A stretch of 64,000 bases of DNA from Segatella copri DSM 18205 (GCF_025151535.1 NZ_CP102288.1:811501-875500); one strand, 5' to 3'. Shown: positions 18,564 through 27,150, counted from the first letter of the stretch. Numbers and translations: made by a program. The notes: a model not told the origin generated them from the letters alone.

Positions 18564-18753
18564 TGTTTCTTCTGTGATGATTTATACAAGTGATAAGACT
18601 TGTTTCTATAAATAAAAACGGATGTTTTGCGGTATTTATTATATGGGGAGCTATAAAAAAGACAAGAGCAGCTATCTTCTCAGACAACTGCTCTACATTC
18701 AATAGGTATTAGTTTTCTTTAAGGTAAAAAGATTGTATTCAGGATAACGTTTG

Positions 18754-18761
18754 CAAAGGTA
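18754..18761 (-). promoter_or_regulatory. Putative -7 element for the aminotransferase gene
   Basis: On the minus strand the sequence reads TACCTTTG, matching the Bacteroidota -7 box, about 190 bp before the aminotransferase start. No good TTTG box is seen at 19-21 bp spacing. Confidence 0.45.
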
Positions 18762-18899
18762 CTAAAAAAAAATGAAACAAAAAAATAAAATGGCAACAAA
18801 ATTACCATCAACTTAAAAAAAAGTTTTAAAAAACCTTTGCGGAGTCTTTTCTATTTGTACAAGGAACCAGATTTTTATATAAATAATGCCAAATAAAAA

Positions 18900-18949
18900 G
18901 CTGTGAAATGGAAAAACTGTCACGAAACCGTCTTTTTCCCTTTCACAGC
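18900..18949 (-). terminator. Strong terminator, end of the leftward polysaccharide locus
   Basis: GCTGTGAAA (18900-18908) pairs with TTTCACAGC (18941-18949), and after one mismatch GGAAAAA pairs with TTTTTCC, giving about 16 pairs. On the minus strand the hairpin is followed by CTTTTTATTT. It therefore most likely stops leftward transcripts from the polysaccharide genes. Confidence 0.65.
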
Positions 18950-19121
18950 GTTCGATGTCTAAAATCTTTCGATTTGTATGTTTGAAATTACTCAACTGAG
19001 CCCTTCGGCCTGTTTCAACCATACAGTTCGCACCAATTTCTTCTGCAACTTTCGAGAATTGGATATATTTTTCAGCCTTTTATCGTTTAAAAGAATCTAA
19101 AAATCAATAATTGTCGTTTAC

Positions 19122-19169
19122 GAGTTCCCACTATGGGAACTCTCATTTATTTTATTTTTACTATCTTTG
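19122..19169 (+). promoter_or_regulatory. Orphan promoter with an operator-like palindrome
   Basis: GAGTTCCCA/CTA/TGGGAACTC (19122-19142) is a perfect 9-bp inverted repeat. TATCTTTG at 19162-19169 fits the -7 consensus, and the palindrome covers the place of the -33 box. This is the layout of a repressor site on a promoter, but no plausible gene follows; the promoter points at the nested inverted repeat. Confidence 0.5.
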
Positions 19170-19332
19170 CACCGTGTGACACAGATTAGTACCTTATTAC
19201 CTACTTTGGAGGCGTCGCGATAAAAACAGTAATGTACGGATCTCTACTTCCGAAAGCCAACGGAGGCGGAGACAGGAGAGTTTATGCCCATAGCAAGAGA
19301 GCTATACAGAGCATTCTCTGCTCAGTGTTTAC

Positions 19333-19476
19333 GGTGACAGGGTGACACGATGACACTAGTTTTTCAACTTTTCGCCTCGCACGCGGGCAGGCAGGAAAAA
19401 TCAGGGCGAAAGTTCCTGCCTGCCCGCGCGAAAGTAAATCTTCAGAATTCCCTGTCACCTCTGTCACCCTGTCACC
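19333..19476. repeat. Nested long inverted repeats
   Basis: Outer arms GGTGACAGGGTGACA (19333-19347) and TGTCACCCTGTCACC (19462-19476) are perfectly complementary. Inside them CGCGGGCAGGCAGGAA (19382-19397) and TTCCTGCCTGCCCGCG (19413-19428) form a second perfect 16-bp stem with a 15-nt loop. The GC-rich inner stem is out of character with its surroundings. A 70-codon ORF across it is not credible as a gene. Confidence 0.8.
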
Positions 19477-19510
19477 CAGAAGTCGGTTGCTTCCGAGACG
19501 GAAATCAAAG

Positions 19511-19598
19511 ACTTACGATGCAAAAGTCAGTTACTTACGATATGAAAGTCAGGGACTTATGATGCAAAAGTCAGTAGCTTACGATGTATAAGTAGCTA
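19511..19598. repeat. Tandem array, 22-bp unit x 4
   Basis: Four copies of a unit of the type ACTTACGATGCAAAAGTCAG plus two bases start at 19511, 19533, 19555 and 19577, exactly 22 bp apart, with increasing divergence to the right. It lies between the nested inverted repeat and the 3' end of the sugar transferase gene. The unit sequence is unrelated to the other arrays in this window. Confidence 0.85.
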
Positions 19599-19602
19599 CT
19601 CA

Positions 19603-20232
19603 TTAAAATATTTTGCCAAACAGGATGTTCATCATAGTTTTGAACAGAATCTTAGCATCAAACCACCAGGATCTGTGTTCCAGGTAGTAGAGGTCAAGAC
19701 TCAGTCTTCTCAACATCTTCGGCATTGTATCCGTATATCCGTTATATAGGGTGGCATAAGAAGTAGCACCCGGTCGGATCTGATACAGATAAGTATAGCG
19801 AGGATCATGCTTGATGATTTGGTCAATGTAGTATTTCCGTTCCGGGCGTGGACCAACCAATGACATGTCTCCCTTTAGAATATTCCATAACTGTGGAAGT
19901 TCATCTAAATGGTGAGTTCTTATGAATTTTCCCACACGTGTGAGTCGCGTGTCGCCCTCAATCTCGAGTAGATTTGGACCATCTTTTTCTGCATCAGCCT
20001 TCATAGATCTGAACTTATAGATGTTGAAAGGTTTCCCGTGCAAACCTATACGTTCTTGCTTGTAGATGATAGGTAATCCATCTTCCCATTTGATAGCTAA
20101 GGAGATAATGACAAATAGGGGAGAAGATAGAACGAGACAAGGTACAGAAACAAGAATATCTGTGGAACGTTTTACAAAACGCTCCATTCTGTTGTTTCTA
20201 TTCTTGGTTTCTGTTTTGTTTTGTTTGGTCAT
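19603..20232 (-). CDS. Initiating sugar transferase (bacterial sugar transferase family)
   Basis: 209 residues, the short membrane-associated form of the WbaP/PglC family, which transfers a sugar phosphate from a nucleotide sugar to undecaprenyl phosphate and starts a repeat unit. One hydrophobic segment lies at about 22-47 (TDILVSVPCLVLSSPLFVIISLAI). The catalytic core shows YKQERIGLHGKPFNIYKFRS, then DELPQLWNILKGDMSLVGPRP and the RPGATSY motif. The gene overlaps the preceding WecA-like gene by 4 bp, so they are coupled. It is the last gene of the leftward locus. Having it next to a WecA-type enzyme means two initiating activities in one locus. Confidence 0.88.
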   Translation of the reverse strand: MTKQNKTETKNRNNRMERFVKRSTDILVSVPCLVLSSPLFVIISLAIKWEDGLPIIYKQERIGLHGKPFNIYKFRSMKADAEKDGPNLLEIEGDTRLTRVGKFIRTHHLDELPQLWNILKGDMSLVGPRPERKYYIDQIIKHDPRYTYLYQIRPGATSYATLYNGYTDTMPKMLRRLSLDLYYLEHRSWWFDAKILFKTMMNILFGKIF

Positions 20233-21332
20233 TTCTCTATTTTTTTCTTTAGTTTGATTTTTTGATTGATACCGATGTGTAGCATTGTATAGAGGGCTAT
20301 ATCGATAAGTAATATTCCTGTTAATCCTACACTCATATTACCTAGTATTACGTTGGTTCCAATGAATGCTAGGGCTAGTAGGATAATAATGAATAATGTA
20401 TAGTGCTGGTTATATCCCATAGCCAGGAACTTGTGATGTATATGGCATTTGTCTGCATCAAAGATTGGTTTTCTGTTTCTGATGCGATGAAGCACAACCC
20501 TTACGACATCAAATGTTGGAATGATGAGTAGACTGTATGCTATCAGAACGCGTTTTGGAGACATAGGCATCACGTTCGGATTTACAGCAATTGCTTTGAC
20601 AAATAGAAATGCCAAAAAGAATCCCAACGTTAAGCTGCCCGAATCACCCATGAATATCTTGGTTCCTTTTTCTACTTTCCCATACATGTTAAAATACAGG
20701 TATACAACCAGAACGCCTAACAATCCTGCAATCATTACTTCATAAGCAATCAAGTCGTATGGTATGAAGCAATAAAAGAAACCCAGCAGAGCTATGATGG
20801 AGAGACTTGTTGCCAATCCATCTATGCCATCTATCAGATTGAGTGCATTGTCTATGAACACAAATACAAGGATGGTTAAAGGAATACCAACAACCGAAGG
20901 TATTTCGTAAATTCCAAACAGTCCGTAAAGATCATTGATTTGAAGTCCACAGAAAGGCATGATGCTGGCAGCGAGAATTTGAGCGACAAATTTCACTTTA
21001 GCGTTAAGACCGATTAAATCGTCAATGATTCCTACAGAGTAGATAATTGACAGACTCAAGATAAAACCTACGCTCCACATACTGAGAGAGATTTTGTCTT
21101 GAATATTATTTGTAGCTATGATAAGCAAAACAGCCACAGCTGAAATCATCATGCTTGGTATGAATGCAATGCCACCCAATCGTGGTATAGGTGCGCTATG
21201 CACTTTTCTTAGGGTTGGAATATCATACAACTTTTTTTTCTTGCAGAATTTCAGCACTGATGGAATGAAAAACACACCACATGTCATGCTCAGTATGAAT
21301 GCTCCTATGATTGGTAATATTTCTGTTAACAT
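20229..21332 (-). CDS. Undecaprenyl-phosphate N-acetylhexosamine-1-P transferase (WecA/TagO/MraY superfamily)
   Basis: 367 residues with about ten membrane segments. It transfers HexNAc-1-phosphate, usually GlcNAc, to undecaprenyl phosphate. The superfamily motifs are visible: GIIDDLIGLNAKVKF near 101-115 (the DDxxG/N Mg site), NALNLIDGIDGLA near 160, FMGDSGSLTLGF near 228 and the cytoplasmic HIHHKFLAMG motif near 300, typical of WecA/TagO rather than MraY. Its start lies opposite the divergent AAA-ATPase gene at 21449. The sugar specificity is inferred. Confidence 0.88.
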   Translation of the reverse strand: MLTEILPIIGAFILSMTCGVFFIPSVLKFCKKKKLYDIPTLRKVHSAPIPRLGGIAFIPSMMISAVAVLLIIATNNIQDKISLSMWSVGFILSLSIIYSVGIIDDLIGLNAKVKFVAQILAASIMPFCGLQINDLYGLFGIYEIPSVVGIPLTILVFVFIDNALNLIDGIDGLATSLSIIALLGFFYCFIPYDLIAYEVMIAGLLGVLVVYLYFNMYGKVEKGTKIFMGDSGSLTLGFFLAFLFVKAIAVNPNVMPMSPKRVLIAYSLLIIPTFDVVRVVLHRIRNRKPIFDADKCHIHHKFLAMGYNQHYTLFIIILLALAFIGTNVILGNMSVGLTGILLIDIALYTMLHIGINQKIKLKKKIEK

Positions 21333-21399
21333 ATTTATATCTTCATTTTATTATATAAACTGAAAAGGTACGTGAATATTGTATAAAACATAAAAATTG

Positions 21400-21431
21400 T
21401 TTGGCTGTTTCATATAAAAGGAGTATATTTG
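21400..21431 (+). promoter_or_regulatory. Promoter of the rightward AAA-ATPase gene
   Basis: TTTG at 21400-21403 and TATATTTG at 21424-21431 are separated by 20 bp, a full consensus match, 17 bp before the ATG at 21449. The gene thus brings its own promoter against the direction of the polysaccharide locus. Confidence 0.75.
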
Positions 21432-21448
21432 CAGAAAAATGAGACAAG

Positions 21449-23038
21449 ATGACGCAACTGAATAGAAAATTGCCTTTGGGCATACAGGATTTTGAAGAGA
21501 TGCGTAGAGATCATTATATCTATGCTGATAAGACTGATATGGTTTGGAAACTGGCTAATGGTACTAAATACAATTACCTGAGCCGTCCACGCCGTTTCGG
21601 TAAGTCTCTTTTGTGCTCTACCCTTAAGTGTTATTTTGAGGGTAGAAAGGAACTCTTTGAAGGTCTCAAAATTATGGAACTTGAATCGGAGTGGGTAAAA
21701 CGTCCTGTAATCTATTTCAGTATGAGTTTGGGTGGTTCTTCTGCACAGACGCTTACAGAATATTTGAACAATGTATTGTCTTCATATGAGAAGATATATG
21801 GCAGAAATCCGGATGAGCAGTCTTTAGGTAATCGTTTAAATGGTATCATTCAGAGAGCATACGAACAGGCAGGAGTACAGATAGCCATTATCGTAGATGA
21901 GTATGATATTCCTTTGCAGCATACCTATGAAACCAATCATCATGATGCATGCCGTGAGATATATCGTAACTTCTTTACAGGGTTAAAAGACTATGGTTAC
22001 TGCATCAAGTGCGTCTTTATTACTGGCATTACTAAGTTTACTCAGATAAGTTTGTTTAGTATGCTTAATACATTAACTAATGTCAGTTTTAGGAATGAGT
22101 ACGCAACAATATGCGGTTTGACTAAAGATGAAATTCAGTTCTATTTTTCAGAACAGCTATCTGAATTGGCAGATAACTATGCTATCACGAAGAGTGCCCT
22201 TATGGATACAATGAGTTCTATTTATGATGGCTATCATTTCTCTCGTAGTCTCGTCGGTGTTTACAATCCTTTTAGTGTATGTAATGCCTTGGCTAATCTG
22301 CGCCTTAATTCTTATTGGATAGCTTCTGGTTCCAACGAAATGTTGCTCAAGGTTTTGCGTAAATTCATCAACGAGATTCCTGAGCTGGATAATTGTTTGA
22401 TTGATTCTGACTATTTGGAAATGAGTGATGTCAATATGAATGATCCAAAACTCTTCCTTTATCAGTCCGGTTATCTTACAATCAAAAAGGTAGTAGGTAG
22501 CAGTTATATGTTAGGTTATCCTAACCGAGAAGTCCGAAATGCGATGTTTGGTATGATTCTTCCGATAATATTGCATAAGGAGTCTTCGCAAGTAAGCAAT
22601 GCTATTCAAGAATTAAAGATATCGATGCTAGCTGCTAATATTGATAGGAGTATGCTTTGTCTTAAGCAGTTGGTTGCTGGCACTCCTTACAGTACCCAAA
22701 AGAAGGAAAACTTTGTTTTTGAGGAGCATTTCCGTTTTATTCTGAAAAATATTTTCTATCTCTGTGGCTTTAAGGTCTCAGAGGAACAGCAGATGTCTGC
22801 AGGTAGAATAGATTTGGTGGTCGAGACCTCAGAAAATATCTACATTTTAGAACTTAAGATGTCAGATAATGGTGGGGTAGTTTCTGCCTCACATCAAATC
22901 GCTTCTCATCATTATGCTGATGCCTATGCCGCATCTTCCAAACCTGTTATCTCACTTGCGCTTGAGTTTGATAGAGAGAGTAGGGGGCTGATGGATTGGA
23001 AGAAACTGAATATAGCACTAAAACAATACCGCTTGTAG
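21449..23038 (+). CDS. AAA-ATPase-like / PD-(D/E)XK nuclease-domain protein
   Basis: 529 residues of the PF09820 (AAA-ATPase-like) plus PF08011 (PD-(D/E)XK) architecture that occurs in many copies in Bacteroidota. The Walker A-like RPRRFGKS lies at 46-53, Walker B IAIIVDEYDIPL near 150, and the nuclease core GRIDLVV...ILELKM near 452-472 supplies Asp and the Glu-x-Lys pair. The biological role of this family is not established; a mobile-element or defence role has been considered because of copy number. It is the only rightward gene within the leftward polysaccharide locus and has its own promoter. I see no flanking duplication here, unlike the second copy at 32559-34130. Confidence 0.8.
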   Translation: MTQLNRKLPLGIQDFEEMRRDHYIYADKTDMVWKLANGTKYNYLSRPRRFGKSLLCSTLKCYFEGRKELFEGLKIMELESEWVKRPVIYFSMSLGGSSAQTLTEYLNNVLSSYEKIYGRNPDEQSLGNRLNGIIQRAYEQAGVQIAIIVDEYDIPLQHTYETNHHDACREIYRNFFTGLKDYGYCIKCVFITGITKFTQISLFSMLNTLTNVSFRNEYATICGLTKDEIQFYFSEQLSELADNYAITKSALMDTMSSIYDGYHFSRSLVGVYNPFSVCNALANLRLNSYWIASGSNEMLLKVLRKFINEIPELDNCLIDSDYLEMSDVNMNDPKLFLYQSGYLTIKKVVGSSYMLGYPNREVRNAMFGMILPIILHKESSQVSNAIQELKISMLAANIDRSMLCLKQLVAGTPYSTQKKENFVFEEHFRFILKNIFYLCGFKVSEEQQMSAGRIDLVVETSENIYILELKMSDNGGVVSASHQIASHHYADAYAASSKPVISLALEFDRESRGLMDWKKLNIALKQYRL

Positions 23039-23105
23039 CACTCATATGATACCACGTATTGTAGTTATATGAACGCTGCAAGCTGTATGAACTATGGATT
23101 TGCTT

Positions 23106-23918
23106 TTATCTCAATGCATGTTTATATATAAGTTCTCTTACAGAGTAAGGAACAATTCTGACAGCAAATCGGATTATGACATTTTGTAAAAAGCGATGGA
23201 AAGTAGTAAAGCCCATTTTATGAATGTTCCATTGCGTAATGGCTTCATCGCAGGCATATTTCCATCCTCCTCTTCTTTTGAATACACCAATATCAAATCT
23301 AAACCACAGAAGACTTTCTTGAATGTTATAGATTTTACAACCATTCATTAACATTCTTATCCATAAGAAATAGTCTTCCGGAAAGTATTTCGTTAAGTAA
23401 CCTCCTGCAGCAAGTACATCTTTTTTGCGATACATAACAACAGGATGATTCACGGGACATCTTTTCTTTGCATATTTATAAATTTCATCAGGTGTCTCAG
23501 GAACCTTTCGGATGGATGATACATGGTTTATGTCTGTTATAAATTCGTCAATCCATGCTCCAACCATAGCATATTCAGGGTGAGATTGCATAATTTGTAG
23601 TTGAATCTCCATGCGGTTCGGTTTGGATATGTCATCCGTATCCATACGAGCAATTATTTCATTTTTGCATCTGCATAACCCATCGTTTAAAGCAAAGCCT
23701 AATCCTCTGTTTTTTGTAAATCTAAGAACATGTAGTTGTTGGTATTTTTTTTCATACTCACATACAACATCTTCTAGTTCTTTACCTAAAGTGCCATCTT
23801 CTATCAGTACTACATCATTGGACGTTACTGTTTGGGTAAATATAGAATCCAAAGCTTGTCTTAAGTTAAGTGGATCTTCCTTATAATATAAAGACATAAG
23901 AACAGAATAATTCTCCAT
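23106..23918 (-). CDS. Family 2 glycosyltransferase
   Basis: 270 residues from the preferred start MENYSVLMSLYYKED; the frame extends 13 codons further (to 23957), but that would overlap the upstream gene by 29 bp. The GT-A fold is recognisable: SVLMSLYYKEDPLNLRQALDSIF opening, NRGLGFALNDGLCRCKNEIIARMDTDDIS with the DTDD metal motif, and LAAGGYLTKYFPEDYFLWIRM as the acceptor/catalytic region with Glu-Asp. It builds one linkage of the repeat unit; donor and acceptor cannot be named. Confidence 0.85.
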   Translation of the reverse strand: MENYSVLMSLYYKEDPLNLRQALDSIFTQTVTSNDVVLIEDGTLGKELEDVVCEYEKKYQQLHVLRFTKNRGLGFALNDGLCRCKNEIIARMDTDDISKPNRMEIQLQIMQSHPEYAMVGAWIDEFITDINHVSSIRKVPETPDEIYKYAKKRCPVNHPVVMYRKKDVLAAGGYLTKYFPEDYFLWIRMLMNGCKIYNIQESLLWFRFDIGVFKRRGGWKYACDEAITQWNIHKMGFTTFHRFLQNVIIRFAVRIVPYSVRELIYKHALR

Positions 23919-23928
23919 AATGTTATAA

Positions 23929-24732
23929 TTAATTATTTCTAAATTTCTTTCGTTCAACTAAAAATACTAAAACATAGAAAATCCAGCAATATAATGATAG
24001 CCAGATAAATCCTTTTAGTTCTATGTTATAGACTGCTACTAAAATCGTGCCCAACAATAGAACGGTAAAGTATTTCACTCTAAATGTATTTACATGCTTT
24101 TCATCAAAGACATGAAGGATATATTTTTTTAAGAATTTGTTTTGATATCCAAATTTCCCTTTGACGCTTAATTCCATGAAGATAAGTAGAGGATGTACTG
24201 CGAGCATCCAACAACTTAGTGCAAGATTTGCAAAATTGCATGAGAAGAAAACAGGAACAGCATATCTTAAAAACATAAGTATTACATGTATATGAAGATT
24301 CCATTTACATCTTATATGATTGTATATAAGGAATACGGGTATAGTTGTTACTGCAAGTATTATGATGAGTATTTTTATACCTATGGCATAAGATATTGCG
24401 ATAAGTAAAAGCATGTAAAATAATCTAGACGCATAAATAGAGCCTTTGTGCTTTTCATAAAATACAAGGTCGTCATCTGTTAAACGCATAGTTGGATACT
24501 CTTCGTATTTTATAGTTTCTGCATCGTTTTGAATATACCCAAATTCATACATGGTGAACATTAGGAACATTCCAAGTATGAAATAGAAACCATTAAAAAA
24601 TTGTTCATAGGCTTGTGAGCCCATGAAACATATCATTATATATTTAAATATAAAGGCTATAGTGCCTTTAATTCCTTTATAGCGAGTGTAAATTGAATAC
24701 ACTCCTGGAATATAAAAAAACAATTTATTCAT
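23929..24732 (-). CDS. UbiA-like polytopic membrane protein
   Basis: 267 residues with about seven to eight membrane segments. The first cytosolic loop has YEFGYIQNDAETIKYEEYPT followed by MRL, which resembles the NDxxDxxxD...P..RP prenyl-diphosphate site of UbiA-family transferases, with Glu in place of some Asp. It overlaps the HAD phosphatase gene by 8 bp. UbiA-type and HAD proteins are fused or adjacent in systems that make polyprenyl-phosphate pentoses (DPPR synthase type), so a lipid-linked pentose donor for the polysaccharide is a reasonable guess. Remote similarity only; it could be another membrane enzyme. Confidence 0.45.
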   Translation of the reverse strand: MNKLFFYIPGVYSIYTRYKGIKGTIAFIFKYIMICFMGSQAYEQFFNGFYFILGMFLMFTMYEFGYIQNDAETIKYEEYPTMRLTDDDLVFYEKHKGSIYASRLFYMLLLIAISYAIGIKILIIILAVTTIPVFLIYNHIRCKWNLHIHVILMFLRYAVPVFFSCNFANLALSCWMLAVHPLLIFMELSVKGKFGYQNKFLKKYILHVFDEKHVNTFRVKYFTVLLLGTILVAVYNIELKGFIWLSLYCWIFYVLVFLVERKKFRNN

Positions 24733-25393
24733 ATATCGTAATTAACTTTGTTTCAATGTTTAGTTTGTCAGACAAATGTTTCCAATAGTTCTTCTTGTTG
24801 CTGTATTGGATCAAAAATACATGTTGCGATTTCTTTATCAGCGCCATATCCGAATAGTTGTCTGTTATGATTCCCCAATAAGGAGGATTGATTTTATTAT
24901 CAACTAGTACATTTAGCTTATTAGTTAATAAATCATGCTGTAAGCGTCCAAGACATTTATTATTCTTAAAGGCAAGTTTCGATGAGAAGACGCAAGGTAT
25001 ATTCATATTCTTAGAAACAGCAAAAGCTATGCAATCTAAAGTTGCAGAAACTAGAATAAGTTCCTTATTTTCTTCTTTAACTCTATTGATTATTTCTATA
25101 GTTTCATCGTTAATGCAATTAATTAGATAATTGTTATAGAATTCTTCAGCCATCTTGTTTAGCTGTTCTTTTGAATAACCTTTAAGATGGGTGAGTGCCC
25201 AATATCTTAAAAGATCTATTTTTGACAGACGCATGACTATAGCATTAACTATGATTAGAAATCTTGTTTTTCTAATTATAGTCAATACTTTATACCATGG
25301 TTTCTCTGAAAAAAAATATTTCAAAAAATCAAATGTCGTGTTCGAATTAAAAATCGTACCGCAAATATCAATTATGAAAATGTTATTTGTCAT
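24725..25393 (-). CDS. HAD-superfamily phosphatase with a DxC motif I
   Basis: 222 residues of the HAD-IB type. Motif I is IIDICGTIF near residues 7-15 (nucleophile Asp followed two places later by Cys instead of the usual acid/base Asp). A helical cap region follows; motif II is LILVSATLD near 113, motif III a Lys in SSKLAFKNN, and motif IV IITDNYSDMALIKKS near 176. The enzyme therefore has the fold and nucleophile but an altered general acid position. It overlaps both neighbours by a few bases. Pairing with the UbiA-like gene suggests it removes the phosphate from a prenyl-phospho-sugar-phosphate intermediate. Confidence 0.7.
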   Translation of the reverse strand: MTNNIFIIDICGTIFNSNTTFDFLKYFFSEKPWYKVLTIIRKTRFLIIVNAIVMRLSKIDLLRYWALTHLKGYSKEQLNKMAEEFYNNYLINCINDETIEIINRVKEENKELILVSATLDCIAFAVSKNMNIPCVFSSKLAFKNNKCLGRLQHDLLTNKLNVLVDNKINPPYWGIITDNYSDMALIKKSQHVFLIQYSNKKNYWKHLSDKLNIETKLITIYE

Positions 25394-26291
25394 ATGAATT
25401 TACTTCATTTTTAAAATTACGGAATCCATATCTTGAGCAAATGAATCCTTTAATTAATTGTTTCCAACAAGCCAGTCCTTTTCTATGATGCATAAATGGA
25501 AGAAAGACAATTCGAGCTATAAATTTTATTCCAGTCGCTAGTTTCCATTTAATTGGTACATAGTTAACTGTTATTAGCCATATGAAATTACGAGCCTGGA
25601 AATAATACCGAAATGGTGTCCAAACAAGTATTTTATAGCTACCTATAGTTATGCTTTTACCACCAACTTGATGATTCATTTGTATGTTCTGAGTGATTCC
25701 ACATGTATACCCTTTATGTTTTGCTCGCCAGCACAGTTCAAAGTCTACGAAGTCTATGAAAAGAGTTGTTAATGTAAGACCTATTGATTGGAGTGTCACT
25801 AGTTCGATAATGCTTCCCGAAGAAATTATTTCACGCCTTTGGGTGAAACCTTCTTTGACGGTATCGTTTTTATGAACAGGTGATTTGTATTCCTCTTTCG
25901 TATAGTCATCTATTACCCTAGGTCCTAAAAACGCTAGCTTTTTATTATTAGACTTAATCCTACCGTATTCTTTTTGCATTTTGAGAGGAAAATCGATATC
26001 AATTTTACTATCTTGATCTAAAAATAAAATGTGCGTTATGCCGTTAGTTGATATTAGGCGCTTTATTCCTATATTTTGTGCAAATGCAATCCCAGTATTG
26101 TTCTCTAAAGGGTAATAGGTCATGTAACCTATTTTATCTTTTATAAAGTTACGGTAAGGTGAATTATCTACAATTACTCCCTTATAGTATAAGGCTATGT
26201 TTTTAACATTGTCGATTTCTTTCATGCTAGGGTTGTACATCACAATGATAATGCCTATATTTTCTGATAGTAATTTATTTTCCATATTCAT
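25383..26291 (-). CDS. Family 2 glycosyltransferase, rhamnosyltransferase-like
   Basis: 302 residues. The N-terminal NIGIIIVMYNPSMKEIDNV and THILFLDQDSKIDIDFPLKM with the DQDS metal motif are typical of the rhamnosyl/galactofuranosyltransferase branch of GT2. The region SSGSIIELVTLQSIG...FVDFELCWRAKHKG contains the acceptor-side acidic residues. A hydrophobic C-terminal helix region (residues about 225-280) could bind the membrane. It overlaps its neighbours on both sides by 11-17 bp, indicating tight coupling. Confidence 0.85.
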   Translation of the reverse strand: MNMENKLLSENIGIIIVMYNPSMKEIDNVKNIALYYKGVIVDNSPYRNFIKDKIGYMTYYPLENNTGIAFAQNIGIKRLISTNGITHILFLDQDSKIDIDFPLKMQKEYGRIKSNNKKLAFLGPRVIDDYTKEEYKSPVHKNDTVKEGFTQRREIISSGSIIELVTLQSIGLTLTTLFIDFVDFELCWRAKHKGYTCGITQNIQMNHQVGGKSITIGSYKILVWTPFRYYFQARNFIWLITVNYVPIKWKLATGIKFIARIVFLPFMHHRKGLACWKQLIKGFICSRYGFRNFKNEVNSYDK

Positions 26292-27150
26292 TCGTCATTT
26301 TATATGTAATGCCAGTTTTTATTCCGTTTATCATCATTTTAATGCGATTAAATTTATCATCTTCTAGTAAGATGATTCTCAAAATTCGCATGATAAAAAA
26401 ATCTTTAATTATTCGATATTTATCTTTGAGGGTTAGCCAATCGCGATGTTTGCGCCATAATAATACTTGGCTTCTGGTTATTTCTTTAGTTCGCCAGGCA
26501 CTATAATTATTGGCTTTAATTGGCAGCCATTTTGCACTAGTGGGATTGCCCATTGTGTGACTTAAATTGTAATTTGTTAAACACACAATACTAAAACCTG
26601 CTTTCTGAACTCTTATGGACAAGTCATGATCAAGTGCATCCAAAGGAAAGCGTTTGTCAATTCCTCCTATAGCATTTAAAATTTTGGTTGGATATACTGT
26701 TCCTGAGTTTATGAATATTCGGCGTTGTTGAATTTCTTTGCAAATTGGCCATTTGTCTCCACCCAGTATGTACGGAGTATAAACACAAAATATGTTTTTT
26801 GAAAAAAACATTTCTATTTCTTTACGGTATGCTCCAAAATCTTCCCATTTACTATCTTGATCCATCGTTAGAACAAAATCGTAATGTTCGGATTTCGCAT
26901 AATTCCATGCAAATTCTATTGCAGGAGCGATATATAAATTTTCTCCTGTAACATGCCATAAAACTTTTTCTTCCTCATTTTGCAATAAGCTCTCCATTCT
27001 CTTTCGTACAGATTTATCCTTATATGAATTATCCCAGATAATGAGTTTGTCTATGAAAGGAAGAAATAAATTAATATTAGTAGCAACCTGTTCTATTTCT
27101 GGGTTATATAATGTTACTACCCCAAGCATTCTATATTTATACATTGTCAT
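26275..27150 (-). CDS. Family 2 glycosyltransferase
   Basis: 291 residues, related in layout to the next gene downstream. LGVVTLYNPEIEQVATNINLF opens the GT-A domain, FVLTMDQDSKWEDF carries the DQDS metal motif near residue 97, and RFPLDALDHDLSIRVQKAGF holds the acceptor-side Asp residues. A second start at Met3 is possible. It is the first glycosyltransferase after the polymerase in the leftward order. Sugar specificity cannot be predicted. Confidence 0.85.
   Translation of the reverse strand: MTMYKYRMLGVVTLYNPEIEQVATNINLFLPFIDKLIIWDNSYKDKSVRKRMESLLQNEEEKVLWHVTGENLYIAPAIEFAWNYAKSEHYDFVLTMDQDSKWEDFGAYRKEIEMFFSKNIFCVYTPYILGGDKWPICKEIQQRRIFINSGTVYPTKILNAIGGIDKRFPLDALDHDLSIRVQKAGFSIVCLTNYNLSHTMGNPTSAKWLPIKANNYSAWRTKEITRSQVLLWRKHRDWLTLKDKYRIIKDFFIMRILRIILLEDDKFNRIKMMINGIKTGITYKMTNEYGK

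Noticed and set aside
18511..19022. Two short minus-strand ORFs before the aminotransferase
   Set aside because: One crosses the aminotransferase start and the other the terminator hairpin; composition is not coding.
19350..19562. 70-codon ORF between the inverted repeats
   Set aside because: It runs through both arms of the nested inverted repeat and into the 22-bp array; the sequence is explained by structure, not coding.
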